DNA from: an uncultured Lachnoclostridium sp.
GTDB taxonomy: Bacteria; Bacillota; Clostridia; Lachnospirales; Lachnospiraceae
Assembly: GCA_944381625.1 (NCBI GenBank)
Contig: CALWLW010000020.1
Location: 1 to 64,000, forward strand
Direction of reading: 5' to 3'
DNA: 64,000 bases
The translations under genes were made by a program, and so were the position numbers. Positions 51,935 to 60,763 of the stretch are shown here, piece after piece (within the stretch, counting starts at the first letter, position 1; every line of letters begins with the position of its first letter). The notes below the pieces were generated by a model, which saw nothing but the letters and a program-made list of their open reading frames with translations, did no database searches and was not told the DNA's origin.

Positions 51935-53676
51935 AGAACAGGAAAATCCGTAAGGGAACGCTGGGAAAGGTCATGCATTATCTGAAGAAATACTGGTTCC
52001 TCATGGCGCTGTCGGTCCTGTTTGCGGGAGTGACGGTGGCCATGACGCTGTACATCCCCATCCTGGTGGGACGGGCCGTAGACCTGATCGCCGGCTCGGG
52101 AGCGGTGGATTTCGTGGGGATTATCCGTATCCTGAAGGAAGGCTGCGCCATCATCCTGGCCACGGCGGTTCTGCAGTGGCTGATGAATATGATCAACAAC
52201 AAGATTACCTATCAGGTAATCCGGGACGTGCGCAACGAAGCCTTTGACAAGCTCCAGTCGCTCCCCCTCAGCTACCTGGACCGGCACCCGTCCGGGGAAG
52301 TGGTCAGCCGCATGATCGCGGATGTGGATCAGTTTGCCGACGGGCTTTTGATGGGCTTCACTCAGTTCTTTACCGGCGCGGCCACGATCCTGGGGACGCT
52401 GGTGTTCATGCTGACCATCAACGTGTGGATCACGCTCCTGGTGGTGGTGCTGACGCCCCTCTCCCTTTTTGTGGCGAAATTCATCGCTACCCATACCTAT
52501 GATATGTTTCGCCTGCAGTCGGAGACCAGGGCGGAGCAGACGGGGCTGATCGATGAGATGATTGGGAACCAGAAGGTGGTCCAGGCCTTCGCCATGGAAG
52601 ACCGGATACAGGATAAATTTGACGAGATCGACCGCAGGCTGGAAAAATGTTCGCTGAAAGCAATCTTTTACTCCTCCCTGACCAACCCGGGGACGCGGTT
52701 CGTGAACAACGTGGTCTATGCGTGCGTGGCGCTGACCGGAGCGCTGGCGGCCATCGGAGGGGCAATCTCCGTGGGCGGCCTGGCCACGTTTCTGAGTTAT
52801 GCCAACCAGTATACAAAGCCGTTCAACGATATTTCCAGCGTGGTCACGGAGCTTCAGAATTCGCTGGCATGCGCGTCCCGCGTTTTTGAACTGATCGAGG
52901 AGCCTTCCCAGATTCCGGACGCTCCCGACGCAGTGGAGTTTAAGGACGCGTACGGAGCGGTGGAGCTTGAGCATGTGAGCTTTTCCTACACGAAGGACAA
53001 GCCGCTGATCGAGGACCTGAATCTGTCGGTAAAACCGGGACAGAGGATTGCCATCGTAGGTCCCACCGGATGCGGGAAGACGACGTTGATCAATCTGCTT
53101 ATGCGTTTCTACGATGTGGACGGAGGAGGCATCCGGATGGACGGCACGGATATCCGCAGGATGACCAGGAAGAGTCTCCGCAGCGCCTACGGCATGGTGC
53201 TGCAGGATACCTGGCTGAAGAGCGGCACCATCCGGGAAAACATCCTCATGGGCAGGCCGGACGCCACGGAGGAGGAGATGATCCGCGCGGCTAAGGAAGC
53301 GCACGCGGACAGCTTCATCCGCAGGCTCCCGGGAGGATACGACACGGTGATCCAGGAGGACGGAGGAAGCCTGTCCCAGGGACAGAAGCAGCTTTTGTGC
53401 ATCAGCCGCGTCATGCTCTGCCTGCCGCCGGTGCTGATCCTGGACGAAGCCACGTCCTCCATCGACACCCGCACGGAGATACGGATACAGAAGGCGTTCC
53501 AGCGGATGATGGAAGGAAGGACCAGCTTTGTGGTGGCTCACAGGCTGTCCACTATCCGGGAATCGGACGTGATCCTGGTCATGAAGGACGGCCATATCAT
53601 CGAGCAGGGCAATCATGAGGAACTGCTTGGCAGGAACGGATTTTACGCGAAGCTGTATAACAGCCAGAATCTGTAG
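51931..53676 (+). CDS. heterodimeric ABC exporter subunit 2 (catalytic ATP site)
   Basis: This 581-residue half-transporter has an N-terminal membrane domain (about 20-325) and an ATPase domain with Walker A GPTGCGKTT, signature LSQGQ (variant), Walker B VLILDEATSSID with the catalytic Glu, and H-loop FVVAHRLSTI. Together with subunit 1 it forms an exporter having one active and one degenerate site. Substrate is unknown; an upstream BlaI-type repressor suggests induction by cell-wall or antimicrobial stress. It overlaps subunit 1 by 4 bases (ATGA). Confidence 0.93.
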   Translation: MKNRKIRKGTLGKVMHYLKKYWFLMALSVLFAGVTVAMTLYIPILVGRAVDLIAGSGAVDFVGIIRILKEGCAIILATAVLQWLMNMINNKITYQVIRDVRNEAFDKLQSLPLSYLDRHPSGEVVSRMIADVDQFADGLLMGFTQFFTGAATILGTLVFMLTINVWITLLVVVLTPLSLFVAKFIATHTYDMFRLQSETRAEQTGLIDEMIGNQKVVQAFAMEDRIQDKFDEIDRRLEKCSLKAIFYSSLTNPGTRFVNNVVYACVALTGALAAIGGAISVGGLATFLSYANQYTKPFNDISSVVTELQNSLACASRVFELIEEPSQIPDAPDAVEFKDAYGAVELEHVSFSYTKDKPLIEDLNLSVKPGQRIAIVGPTGCGKTTLINLLMRFYDVDGGGIRMDGTDIRRMTRKSLRSAYGMVLQDTWLKSGTIRENILMGRPDATEEEMIRAAKEAHADSFIRRLPGGYDTVIQEDGGSLSQGQKQLLCISRVMLCLPPVLILDEATSSIDTRTEIRIQKAFQRMMEGRTSFVVAHRLSTIRESDVILVMKDGHIIEQGNHEELLGRNGFYAKLYNSQNL

Positions 53677-53836
53677 ACAGTCCGCGGGGCCCGTCCCATG
53701 CGTTCATGGAAACGCCGGGCGCCGGCCGGCAGAAGCCATTGTCCCGCTGGGGGCCGCCGCCTGCGGCTCTGGAAAAAGGCTTGTACATTCGGCTCCGCGG
53801 GAGTAAAATGGACAAAAAGACGAGGAGGAAAACAGC

Positions 53837-54205
53837 ATGAATATCATAGCTACAGACAAAGCGCCGGGAGCCATCGGCCCCTATTCCCAGGGATACGAGG
53901 TAAACGGCATGATCTATACATCCGGGCAGATCCCGGTGGACCCTGCCACGGGAAATATCCCGGAGGGCATCGCCGCTCAGGCGGCGCAGAGCTGTAAGAA
54001 CGTGGGCGCGATCCTGGAAGCGGCGGGAAGCAGTTTTGATCGTGTAATCAAGACGACCTGCTTCCTGGCCAACATGGAAGACTTCGCGGCGTTCAATGAG
54101 GAGTACGCGAAATATTTTGTCTCCCGCCCCGCCAGAAGCTGCGTGGCAGTGAAGGAACTCCCCAAAGGGGTGCTCTGTGAGGTGGAGGCCATCGCGGTGA
54201 AATAG
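53837..54205 (+). CDS. ridA: RidA family reactive-enamine/imine deaminase
   Basis: This 122-residue protein with the RidA (YjgF/YER057c/UK114) fold hydrolyses reactive 2-aminoacrylate-type enamines/imines formed by PLP enzymes. Family signatures are APGAIGPYSQGYEVNGMIYTSGQIPVDP, NVGAILEAAGSSFDRVIKTTCFL and the C-terminal PARSCVAVKELPKGVLCEVEAIAV with the catalytic Arg. Length is typical. The start follows GAGGAGGAAA. A weak promoter (TTGTAC-17-TAAAAT, 53781-53809) precedes it. It is monocistronic, ending in a strong terminator. Confidence 0.95.
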   Translation: MNIIATDKAPGAIGPYSQGYEVNGMIYTSGQIPVDPATGNIPEGIAAQAAQSCKNVGAILEAAGSSFDRVIKTTCFLANMEDFAAFNEEYAKYFVSRPARSCVAVKELPKGVLCEVEAIAVK

Positions 54206-54217
54206 AGTGGCATGATG

Positions 54218-54250
54218 ATATAGCAGGCACAAAACGCCTGCTATATTATT
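54218..54250 (+). terminator. ridA terminator
   Basis: ATATAGCAGGC (54218-54228) and GCCTGCTATAT (54236-54246) form a perfect 11-bp stem followed by TATT. Confidence 0.85.
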
Positions 54251-54289
54251 GCGCATACCGATAGGGCCAGACGTATTCGCCAGAGTCAT

Positions 54290-54310
54290 CATATCTGCGT
54301 AGCAGATATG
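54290..54310. repeat. perfect palindrome after ridA
   Basis: CATATCTGC-GTA-GCAGATATG, a 9-bp perfect inverted repeat, 55 bases upstream of the next gene. It may be an operator or a small structured element. Confidence 0.5.
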
Positions 54311-54364
54311 GCGTGATGTGCGCGAAGCAATTAACTGGAATTTATGACGGAAGGAGGCCGCTTC

Positions 54365-54997
54365 ATGGCATACAAGCCTGTAAAATCGCATGAGGAATAT
54401 CTGGAAATCCTGGAGAAATTCAAAGATTATAAGAAAAATACTTATCAGACCATGTCTCTGGAAGAAAAGATAGACTTTTTTGACGGTATCCACACGGATC
54501 ATGTTCCCATGTTCGACGAGGATGGCGACGATACTTTGTGGACTTTATGGGACTATGGAGAAATCTGCACAGAGTTTATCCAACATCCTGAAATGTTTTC
54601 CGTATCGGATATTTCAACATTTTTGGAAATGCTGGACGATGAATGTTACCAGCCTTCTTTTATGGACGATACGCTGAAGGTGATCCGCAGTATTGTCCGG
54701 TTTTATGGCAAAGATGGCGCGGGGTATCTGCTGGCGCATTTGACTGATGTCCCCCAAAGAGGAAAGGAGTATGGGTTATGTGACAGTCTGCGTTATTTGC
54801 TGGCGGATGATACGGCGTTTCTCTGCCTGAAAGAAGCGGTGTCTCTGGCCGACACCAGGACGCGGGAACTGCTTCTTCAGATTATCTGCGGTGAAATCCC
54901 CGGTCTGCGGGGGCTCCTGTCCTGCACCCAGGATGTGGAGCGGGAAAAGGTCTGTGAACTGGAAAAAATTGCCGCGGGCGTGGGAGAGGACGATTAG
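54365..54997 (+). CDS. hypothetical protein, possibly HEAT-like or SMI1-type helical
   Basis: This 210-residue soluble protein is not recognised. It begins MAYKPVKSHEEYLEILEKFKDYKKNTY, has an acidic middle (MFDEDGDDTLWTLWDYGEICTEF) and several helical stretches (LKVIRSIVRFYGKDGAGYLLAHLTD, LREGLLSC-like tail). There is no signal peptide, membrane segment or enzyme motif. GGAGGCCGC sets the start. Its codon use is a little more AT-rich than its neighbours. It stands at the left edge of a small AT-rich island with a toxin remnant and a DUF6756-like gene, which may hint at an immunity or antitoxin role, but nothing proves it. Confidence 0.6.
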   Translation: MAYKPVKSHEEYLEILEKFKDYKKNTYQTMSLEEKIDFFDGIHTDHVPMFDEDGDDTLWTLWDYGEICTEFIQHPEMFSVSDISTFLEMLDDECYQPSFMDDTLKVIRSIVRFYGKDGAGYLLAHLTDVPQRGKEYGLCDSLRYLLADDTAFLCLKEAVSLADTRTRELLLQIICGEIPGLRGLLSCTQDVEREKVCELEKIAAGVGEDD

Positions 54998-55015
54998 GGA
55001 AAGGGTGGATTTCCC

Positions 55016-55078
55016 TTATTTATCAAATAAATCGCTGTGTGTCCCCGTGCGGGCCAAAGTCAGCATTTCAAACTTCAT
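55016..55078 (-). pseudogene. remnant of a YafQ-family toxin C-terminus
   Basis: Reading leftward, 20 codons from an ATG give the ending LTLARTGTHSDLFDK, very like the conserved C-terminus of YafQ-type mRNA interferases. The rest of the toxin is missing; the frame upstream is shifted (MGRGEEVLRELKR, then stop). It marks a decayed type II toxin-antitoxin locus. Confidence 0.55.
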
Positions 55079-55120
55079 CGCTTCAACTCCCGGAGCACTT
55101 CTTCCCCCCTGCCCATGACC

Positions 55121-55654
55121 TTAACCTCCCTCATTGAAACAGCTAATATCTAACCCCTCGCCCACACATGAAACGATGTCATGATGATTAAAGCCAATAA
55201 TCCAGCGAAACTTTTTTGAAACTATATAATAGTCTGGCCAGCCGGTATTCAGAAAAGCAGTTTGATTCAATATCTCAAGAACTTTCACTAATTCAGGAAC
55301 ATAACTTTCAAAAATCCAAAAACATTCTCCGTCATGCCAGTCTCCGCCTTTATCAATTAAAAAATAAATCATTCGATCTTCGGATATGATCTGAGGTAAG
55401 TAATGAAACCATGTGGAATACTCCACAGAATAGCACCCTAAAAAGTTTTTCATGCTTTTCGGACTGTAACCATTCGTATTAGCCCAATGCAAGCCGTTTT
55501 TCCATATCCTCGTTTTATCTGCGTATTTTTCTGAAATCGTCTGATAAATTTTTTCCCACTGATCCCCTCTGGCTTTATGAAAGCGCTTTTCGGATATATT
55601 ACATCTTTTTATGAGTTCATTTTCAAACCAGAATATATTGCATGATTTTTTCAT
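55121..55654 (-). CDS. DUF6756-like protein
   Basis: This 177-residue protein has an AT-rich codon use quite unlike the surrounding genes. The second half holds FLIDKGGDWHDGECFWIFESYVPELVKVLEILNQTAF and DYYIVSKKFRWIIGFNHHDIVSC, a pattern I associate with DUF6756. Such proteins are small, soluble and commonly found among immunity-like cargo in accessory islands; this is inference. There is no signal peptide. The start lacks a strong ribosome site (GAAAT only). Convergent remnant toxin DNA lies just beyond its end. Confidence 0.55.
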   Translation of the reverse strand: MKKSCNIFWFENELIKRCNISEKRFHKARGDQWEKIYQTISEKYADKTRIWKNGLHWANTNGYSPKSMKNFLGCYSVEYSTWFHYLPQIISEDRMIYFLIDKGGDWHDGECFWIFESYVPELVKVLEILNQTAFLNTGWPDYYIVSKKFRWIIGFNHHDIVSCVGEGLDISCFNEGG

Positions 55655-55689
55655 ATGTGTATTTTACTCCAACATAGAATATGAAATCC

Positions 55690-55722
55690 CCCGGAATCAA
55701 ACCGCCAGGGGCTGGATTCCAG
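55690..55722 (-). terminator. probable terminator of the D-LDH-type gene
   Basis: GGAATC (55692-55697) pairs with GATTCC (55714-55719), and flanking CCCC/GGGG extend the stem. The minus strand continues GGATTTCAT. The T run is short, so strength is uncertain. Confidence 0.45.
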
Positions 55723-55748
55723 GGGACGCAGCATCATGATGTGTTTGT

Positions 55749-56738
55749 TTATTTTACTTCGTTGGGCGTTTCTTCTCCGCGCTCGAAGATCTTCGCGTTT
55801 TCCAGCGTGGTCTTCGCGATGGCGGAAAGAGCCTCGTCCGTGAAGAACGCCTGGTGAGAGGTGATCATCACGTTGGGGAAGGACAGGAGCCGCGCGGTGA
55901 CGGAATGTTCCAGGATCTCATCGGAGCGGTTCTCATATACGTTGGGACCTTCCTCCTCATATACGTCCAGACCCACGCCGGAGAACTTACGGGCGCGGAT
56001 GCCTTCGATCAGGTCGTCGGTCTTGACCAGCGCGCCGCGGGAGGTGTTGACCAGCAGGACGCCGTCCTTCATTTTCTGAATGGTCTCATGATTGATCAGG
56101 TGGTAGGTGCTGTCCATGAGCGGGCAGTGCAGGGAGACCAGGTCGCTCTGGGCCAGCAGCTCGTCCAGCGTCACATAGGTGGCGATGTCCTTCAGATCGG
56201 GGTTCTGGAATACATCGTATGCCAGGATCTTCATGCCAAAGCCATGGCAGATCCTCGCCATAGCCGCGCCGATCTTGCCGGTACCCACGATGCCGGCGGT
56301 TTTCTGATAGAAGTTAAAGCCCATCAGGCCGTTTAAGCTGAAGTCGTTTTCCCGTACTCTCACGTAAGCCTTGTGGAGCCTGCGGTTGACCGCGAGGGCC
56401 AGCGCCATGGCATGCTCGGCCACCGCTTCGGGAGAATAGCTGGGAACGCGCAGGACGCGGATGCCGAAACGCTTTGCCGTCTCCAGATCCACGTTGTTGA
56501 ATCCGGCGCATCTTAACAGGATCAGTTTTACGCCGCACAGATTCAGGACTTCGATGGTATCGTTGCTCACATCGGCGCTGACGAACGCGCAGACCGCGTC
56601 GTAGCCGTGGGCCAGCTCGGCGGTGAAGGGCGTCAGCTCGGTCTTCAGAAATTTCACTTCGATGTCAGGATAGTTCACCAGTTCTTTGGTAAAAGATTCC
56701 TTATCGTAGCTCTTGGAATCGAAAAAAATGATTTTCAT
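55749..56738 (-). CDS. D-lactate dehydrogenase-type 2-hydroxyacid dehydrogenase
   Basis: This 329-residue D-2-hydroxyacid dehydrogenase has NAD-binding GIVGTGKIGAAMARIC at about residue 150. The catalytic residues are Arg in LLVNTSRGALV, Glu in GLDVYEEEGP and His in VMITSHQAFFT. The VFQNPDLKDIATYVTLDELLAQSDLVSLHCPL segment is typical of LdhA. It likely reduces pyruvate to D-lactate with NADH during fermentation. The start follows AGGAGGTTTTTATT. A Rex-like site lies across the promoter, consistent with NADH-level control. It is monocistronic. Confidence 0.9.
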   Translation of the reverse strand: MKIIFFDSKSYDKESFTKELVNYPDIEVKFLKTELTPFTAELAHGYDAVCAFVSADVSNDTIEVLNLCGVKLILLRCAGFNNVDLETAKRFGIRVLRVPSYSPEAVAEHAMALALAVNRRLHKAYVRVRENDFSLNGLMGFNFYQKTAGIVGTGKIGAAMARICHGFGMKILAYDVFQNPDLKDIATYVTLDELLAQSDLVSLHCPLMDSTYHLINHETIQKMKDGVLLVNTSRGALVKTDDLIEGIRARKFSGVGLDVYEEEGPNVYENRSDEILEHSVTARLLSFPNVMITSHQAFFTDEALSAIAKTTLENAKIFERGEETPNEVK

Positions 56739-56827
56739 AATAAAAACCTCCTGTTAAAATATAGTTTTCCTTTATCCTCAGGCCGTCAAAACAGCTTTGG
56801 ATGCCGGATTTTCTGCTCTTCGGGAAC

Positions 56828-56856
56828 ATCATATCAGATTGTTAAATAAATATCAA
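56828..56856 (-). promoter_or_regulatory. promoter of the D-LDH-type gene with an overlapping Rex-like site
   Basis: The minus strand has TTGATA (56851-56856), a 17-base spacer and TATGAT (56828-56833). The plus strand reads TTGTTAAATAAATATCAA at 56839-56856, which matches the Rex consensus TTGTTAANNNNTTAACAA at 12 of 14 fixed positions and covers the -35. Confidence 0.65.
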
Positions 56857-56943
56857 TATCAGAATGACAAAAATTTTCCGGCAAAACGTGAGAAAAATTG
56901 TCGTTTTTCCTTTATGTCCTGCGTGCAGAACACAAGAGCATGC

Positions 56944-58092
56944 TCAGGCTTCGTCCGGCTTGTCCGAAAGCCCGGCCCGGATTGGCACGCCGTTCACTTC
57001 CACATAGTCGTCTATGGGGATAATCAGGCAGGGACGTCCGTCGATGGTGCGCGTCTCCATCAGGGCGGCCCGTTCCGGGCTTACCTTCACCACCGCGTCG
57101 GGAGTACGCACCTCCAGCGCCCTGGGGCTGGTCAGGTTGGTGGCGAGAAATTCCGCGCGTTCGCCGGCCGCCCGGTCGAACTGCTCGTCGAACTGCTCCA
57201 GGACTTCTTCCGGCGCGCCGCTTTCGGCCAGGAGCTGTTTCATCTCCGGCTTGGACAGAGTGGGCGGCTCAGGAAGATCCTTTTTCTCTTCGATCAGTTC
57301 ATTCAGGCTCTCGTGGATATTGACGACGGTCTCATAGCTGCATGCGTCGCCCAGTGACTCCGTGAGCAGCTCCTGGAAGGTCTCCTTCTGGCCTTTGGCG
57401 GTCAGGGGGGCAGAGCATCCGAACAGCTCGTCCATCAGCGCGGGCTGGAGGATTTCCGGGTTGCGCGTATAGTAGAGCATGGAGTGCAGGTCGGTGTTCC
57501 GGTCGTTGAAAGCCGGGAACAGGAAGCCTGCATCCGGAACCTGTACGATCCAGTCACGGATACGGTCTTCAATGCTGTTCTTTTCCGCGTTGTAGCAAAG
57601 ACCCGCTTTGGAAAGCTTCACAGGACAGATGCTGCAGAGCAGATATTCATAGGTGTCGTCGGAAGCGTCGAACATCTCCATGCCGTCCGATGCTTTTTTG
57701 GGGATATCATATGCCGCATGGATCAGGATGATATAATAGTTTTCCCCATAGGCGTAGCTTTTTATGATTTTTTCGTAAAATTCTTCCAGCAGGACGTCGT
57801 CCTCCAGACGGCTGTCCCGGAGCTTTAAGAGCCAGGACTGGGCTCCGTCCGGCATCTCCTGATCCAGCGGGAACTCCAGGGTGAGAAGATTCTTCCCCAC
57901 AGTCCCGGACAGTGTTTTGCGGAAAATATCAAAATATTTAAAGGCCTCTTCCTCCGGAAGCGACAGGAAGGCCTCCTTCAGTTCCGTCCGGATCTGTTTT
58001 TCCGCGTCCACATAACATCCGCAGATGCGGGTGATGGCGCAGTTCTCATTGGTAAACTGTTTCCTGATTTCCAGGGTTTCTTTTTTGTTCAT
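56944..58092 (-). CDS. DUF4317 family protein
   Basis: This 382-residue cytoplasmic protein has the DUF4317 opening MNKKETLEIRKQFTNENCAITRICGCYVDAEKQIRTELKEAFLSLPEEEAFKYFDIFRKTLSG. The remainder includes SYAYGENYYIILIHAAYDIPKKASDG and a C-terminal VRTPDAVVKVSPERAALMETRTIDGRPCLIIPIDDYVEVNG. The family is nearly confined to Clostridia, and no function is established. The start at 58092 follows GGGAAGGAA; an upstream ATG in frame lacks a site. It is monocistronic, divergent from the orphan ATPase gene. Confidence 0.88.
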   Translation of the reverse strand: MNKKETLEIRKQFTNENCAITRICGCYVDAEKQIRTELKEAFLSLPEEEAFKYFDIFRKTLSGTVGKNLLTLEFPLDQEMPDGAQSWLLKLRDSRLEDDVLLEEFYEKIIKSYAYGENYYIILIHAAYDIPKKASDGMEMFDASDDTYEYLLCSICPVKLSKAGLCYNAEKNSIEDRIRDWIVQVPDAGFLFPAFNDRNTDLHSMLYYTRNPEILQPALMDELFGCSAPLTAKGQKETFQELLTESLGDACSYETVVNIHESLNELIEEKKDLPEPPTLSKPEMKQLLAESGAPEEVLEQFDEQFDRAAGERAEFLATNLTSPRALEVRTPDAVVKVSPERAALMETRTIDGRPCLIIPIDDYVEVNGVPIRAGLSDKPDEA

Positions 58093-58382
58093 AGACAGAT
58101 TCCTTCCCTCTTTGTTTCGGCCGCCGCCGTCTGGCGGCGCCATATTCTTCTATTATAAATGGAAGGGAGGGAAAAGGCGAGCGAAACTTTTCTTCGTCAT
58201 TTTTTACAGAGGAGAGGACATTTTTTCGTGAAACGGACGAAAGGACGGGAGGTTCCTGCCCGTTTGCACAAAGGAACGGGGAGAACTTTGGGGAATCCCC
58301 ATATGGCGCGGTCGCAAAAGTCCCGGTATACTGACAGTCAGAACAGAGAGAACCTGGCAATAAGATAAAAGGAGACAAAACG

Positions 58383-59495
58383 ATGGCAAGCATTCAGTTA
58401 AAACATATTTATAAGAAATACCCCAATGGATTTGAAGCGGTGAAGGACTTCAATATGGATATTGAGGACAAGGAGTTCATCATCTTCGTTGGACCATCCG
58501 GGTGCGGAAAGTCCACCACCCTGCGTATGATCGCGGGCCTGGAGGACATCTCCTCCGGAGAGCTGTATATTGACGGCCGCCTGGTAAACGATGTGGAACC
58601 CAAGGACCGGGACATCGCCATGGTATTCCAGAACTATGCGCTGTATCCTCATATGACCGTATATGACAACATGGCCTTCGCCCTGAAGCTGCGCAAGACG
58701 CCCAAGGATGAGATCGATAAGATGGTGCGTGAAGCGGCCAGAATTCTGGACCTGGAGAAACTGCTGGACCGGAAGCCCAAAGCGCTTTCCGGCGGACAGA
58801 GACAGCGTGTGGCCATGGGCCGTGCGATTGTGCGGAATCCCAAGGTATTCCTGATGGACGAGCCGCTCTCCAACCTGGATGCGAAGCTGCGCGTACAGAT
58901 GAGGACGGAGATCTCCAAGCTGCATCAAAGGCTGGGAACGACGATCATCTACGTGACTCACGACCAGACGGAGGCCATGACCCTGGGTACCAGGATCGTG
59001 GTTATGAAGGACGGGGTCGTACAGCAGGTGGATACGCCGCAGAATCTCTATAACGCGCCCAGGAACCTGTTTGTAGCCGGATTCATCGGATCGCCGCAGA
59101 TGAACTTTACGGACGCTGTCTGCGGGGAGAGCGAAGGCAGGATCACACTTCAGGTGGGCCAGGACAGCATTGTGCTTCCGGAGGCGAAAGCCAAAGCGTT
59201 AAAAGAAGGCGGATACGTGGGCAAAACGGTGGTCATGGGCATCCGTCCCGAGGACGTGTACGATTCGGAAGATAAGCTGAAAAAGCATGCGGACAGCATC
59301 ATAGAGGGCGAGATCAGCGTCTACGAGCTCCTGGGCGCGGAGGTATACCTGTATTTTGAATCCAACGGCGCCAATATGACGGCCAGGGTAAATCCGTCTA
59401 CCACGGCGCGGACCGGGGATCGGGTGAAATTTGCCCTGGATGTGGATAAGATCCATGTGTTTGACAAGGATACGGAAGAGACGATTACCAATTAA
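58383..59495 (+). CDS. orphan MsmX/UgpC-like ABC ATPase
   Basis: This 370-residue ATPase of the carbohydrate-importer group has Walker A GPSGCGKST, signature LSGGQRQR, Walker B VFLMDEPLSNLD, H-loop IYVTHDQTEA and a TOBE-type C-terminal region (about 240-370). No permease or binding protein lies beside it, the arrangement of MsmX in Bacillus, which serves several importers. AAAGGAG sets the start. It is followed by a terminator hairpin and then a CdaR-like regulator gene. It resembles the 42009 ATPase but is clearly distinct in its C-terminal domain. Confidence 0.93.
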   Translation: MASIQLKHIYKKYPNGFEAVKDFNMDIEDKEFIIFVGPSGCGKSTTLRMIAGLEDISSGELYIDGRLVNDVEPKDRDIAMVFQNYALYPHMTVYDNMAFALKLRKTPKDEIDKMVREAARILDLEKLLDRKPKALSGGQRQRVAMGRAIVRNPKVFLMDEPLSNLDAKLRVQMRTEISKLHQRLGTTIIYVTHDQTEAMTLGTRIVVMKDGVVQQVDTPQNLYNAPRNLFVAGFIGSPQMNFTDAVCGESEGRITLQVGQDSIVLPEAKAKALKEGGYVGKTVVMGIRPEDVYDSEDKLKKHADSIIEGEISVYELLGAEVYLYFESNGANMTARVNPSTTARTGDRVKFALDVDKIHVFDKDTEETITN

Positions 59496-59507
59496 ACAGC
59501 CATATCA

Positions 59508-59544
59508 GGCGGCCTGCTGTGTATCCCGCAGCAGGCCTGCCTTT
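59508..59544 (+). terminator. terminator of the orphan ATPase gene
   Basis: GGCGGCCTGCTG (59508-59519) pairs with CAGCAGGCCTGCC (59529-59541) with one bulge, followed by TTT. Confidence 0.7.
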
Positions 59545-59676
59545 GCGCAGAAACAGGAGGGGCGGTTTCTTTGCGCTTTTCTTCGTTGCCTTTTGAAAAA
59601 GAGTGTGTTACACTGAGAACATGAAGGAGCGATATACAAAAATGGTAGACAATTGTAAGAGATGGGGAGACGCGCT

Positions 59677-60756
59677 ATGATATCAAACCGGCTGCTTCAG
59701 GACTGCCTGGAGGATTTTGCGGATATTCTGCGGATGCCCATGGCGCTTTACGACCAGAACGGGAACTGTGCGGCGGGAGAGGAACCGGAGCCGCCCGACG
59801 CCCGCACTTTTGAGTCCTTCAGCTGCTCCGCGGCGGATATGCAGGCTCTGGGGAGTCGCTGCCTGTTTAAAATAGGCGGGGATCACGGGTATATTCTGTC
59901 CGTGAATGGAAGCGGAAAAGATGTTTACCCCATGGGACAGCTGGCGGTACGTCAGCTGGAACGGCTTCTGGATATGAGCTACAGCAGGGAAGACCGCAGC
60001 AGGTTCGTCCACGATCTTCTTCTGGACAACCTCCTGCCGGTGGATATTGCGGGTTATGCCAGGCAGATGCATGTGGACCAGACCGGCCGGTGGGCGGCAT
60101 TCTTAGTGGAGGGAAAGAACTGCGACGCAGGGGATATCCAGATGATCCTGAAAAATATCCTGGCCAACCGGCCCACGGATTTTGTGACGCCCATGGAGGA
60201 ACATGCGGTGGTTGTCCTGCACAGGATGGAAGAGAGGGACGGCAGGAAGGAACTGGAAGCCCTTGCCCATGTGTTTTCAGACACAGTGAGCGCGGAGACG
60301 CTGACCCGTATCCGGACGGCCTGCGGATCGCCGGCGGGATCGCTCCGGGAGGCGTCCCGTTCTTATAAAGAGGCGAAGATGGCGCTTGAGGTGGCGGAGA
60401 TCTTCGACAGCGCCAGAACGGTGATTGCTTACGAAGAACTTGGGATCGGACGCCTGATCTATCAGCTTCCCATTCCGCTCTGCGAGATGTTCCTGAAAGA
60501 AGTATTCGGGGATTTTGATCCGGAGGAACTGGACGAAGAGCTTCTGACGACCATCTACCAGTTCATGGAGAACAGCCTGAACCTGTCGGAGACCAGCCGA
60601 CAACTCTATGTACACAGGAATACGCTGGTCTACCGGCTGGAGAAGCTTCAGCGGACGCTGGGGCTGGATATCCGGAATTTTGAGGACGCCATGACCTTCA
60701 AGATCGCCATGATGGTGTGGGATTATATGAAATATCTGAAGAAAAGGGAGGATTGA
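59677..60756 (+). CDS. CdaR/PucR-type regulator
   Basis: This 359-residue regulator has an N-terminal sensory half (about 1-170) and a C-terminal PucR-type helix-turn-helix (about 295-350) with TTIYQFMENSLNLSETSRQLYVHRNTLVYRLEKLQRTLGLDIRNFEDAMTF. CdaR relatives respond to sugar diacids. GGGGAG 59664-59669 sets the start at 59677. It is divided from the ATPase gene by a terminator, so any control of that gene would be by DNA binding elsewhere. The GH25 gene begins 7 bases after its stop, so those two are co-transcribed. Confidence 0.85.
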   Translation: MISNRLLQDCLEDFADILRMPMALYDQNGNCAAGEEPEPPDARTFESFSCSAADMQALGSRCLFKIGGDHGYILSVNGSGKDVYPMGQLAVRQLERLLDMSYSREDRSRFVHDLLLDNLLPVDIAGYARQMHVDQTGRWAAFLVEGKNCDAGDIQMILKNILANRPTDFVTPMEEHAVVVLHRMEERDGRKELEALAHVFSDTVSAETLTRIRTACGSPAGSLREASRSYKEAKMALEVAEIFDSARTVIAYEELGIGRLIYQLPIPLCEMFLKEVFGDFDPEELDEELLTTIYQFMENSLNLSETSRQLYVHRNTLVYRLEKLQRTLGLDIRNFEDAMTFKIAMMVWDYMKYLKKRED

Positions 60757-60763
60757 TGCCGTT

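Noticed and set aside
51895..53616. 573-codon minus-strand open frame opposite ABC exporter subunit 2
   Set aside because: Shadow frame rich in His, Arg and Gln; the plus strand holds full ABC motifs.
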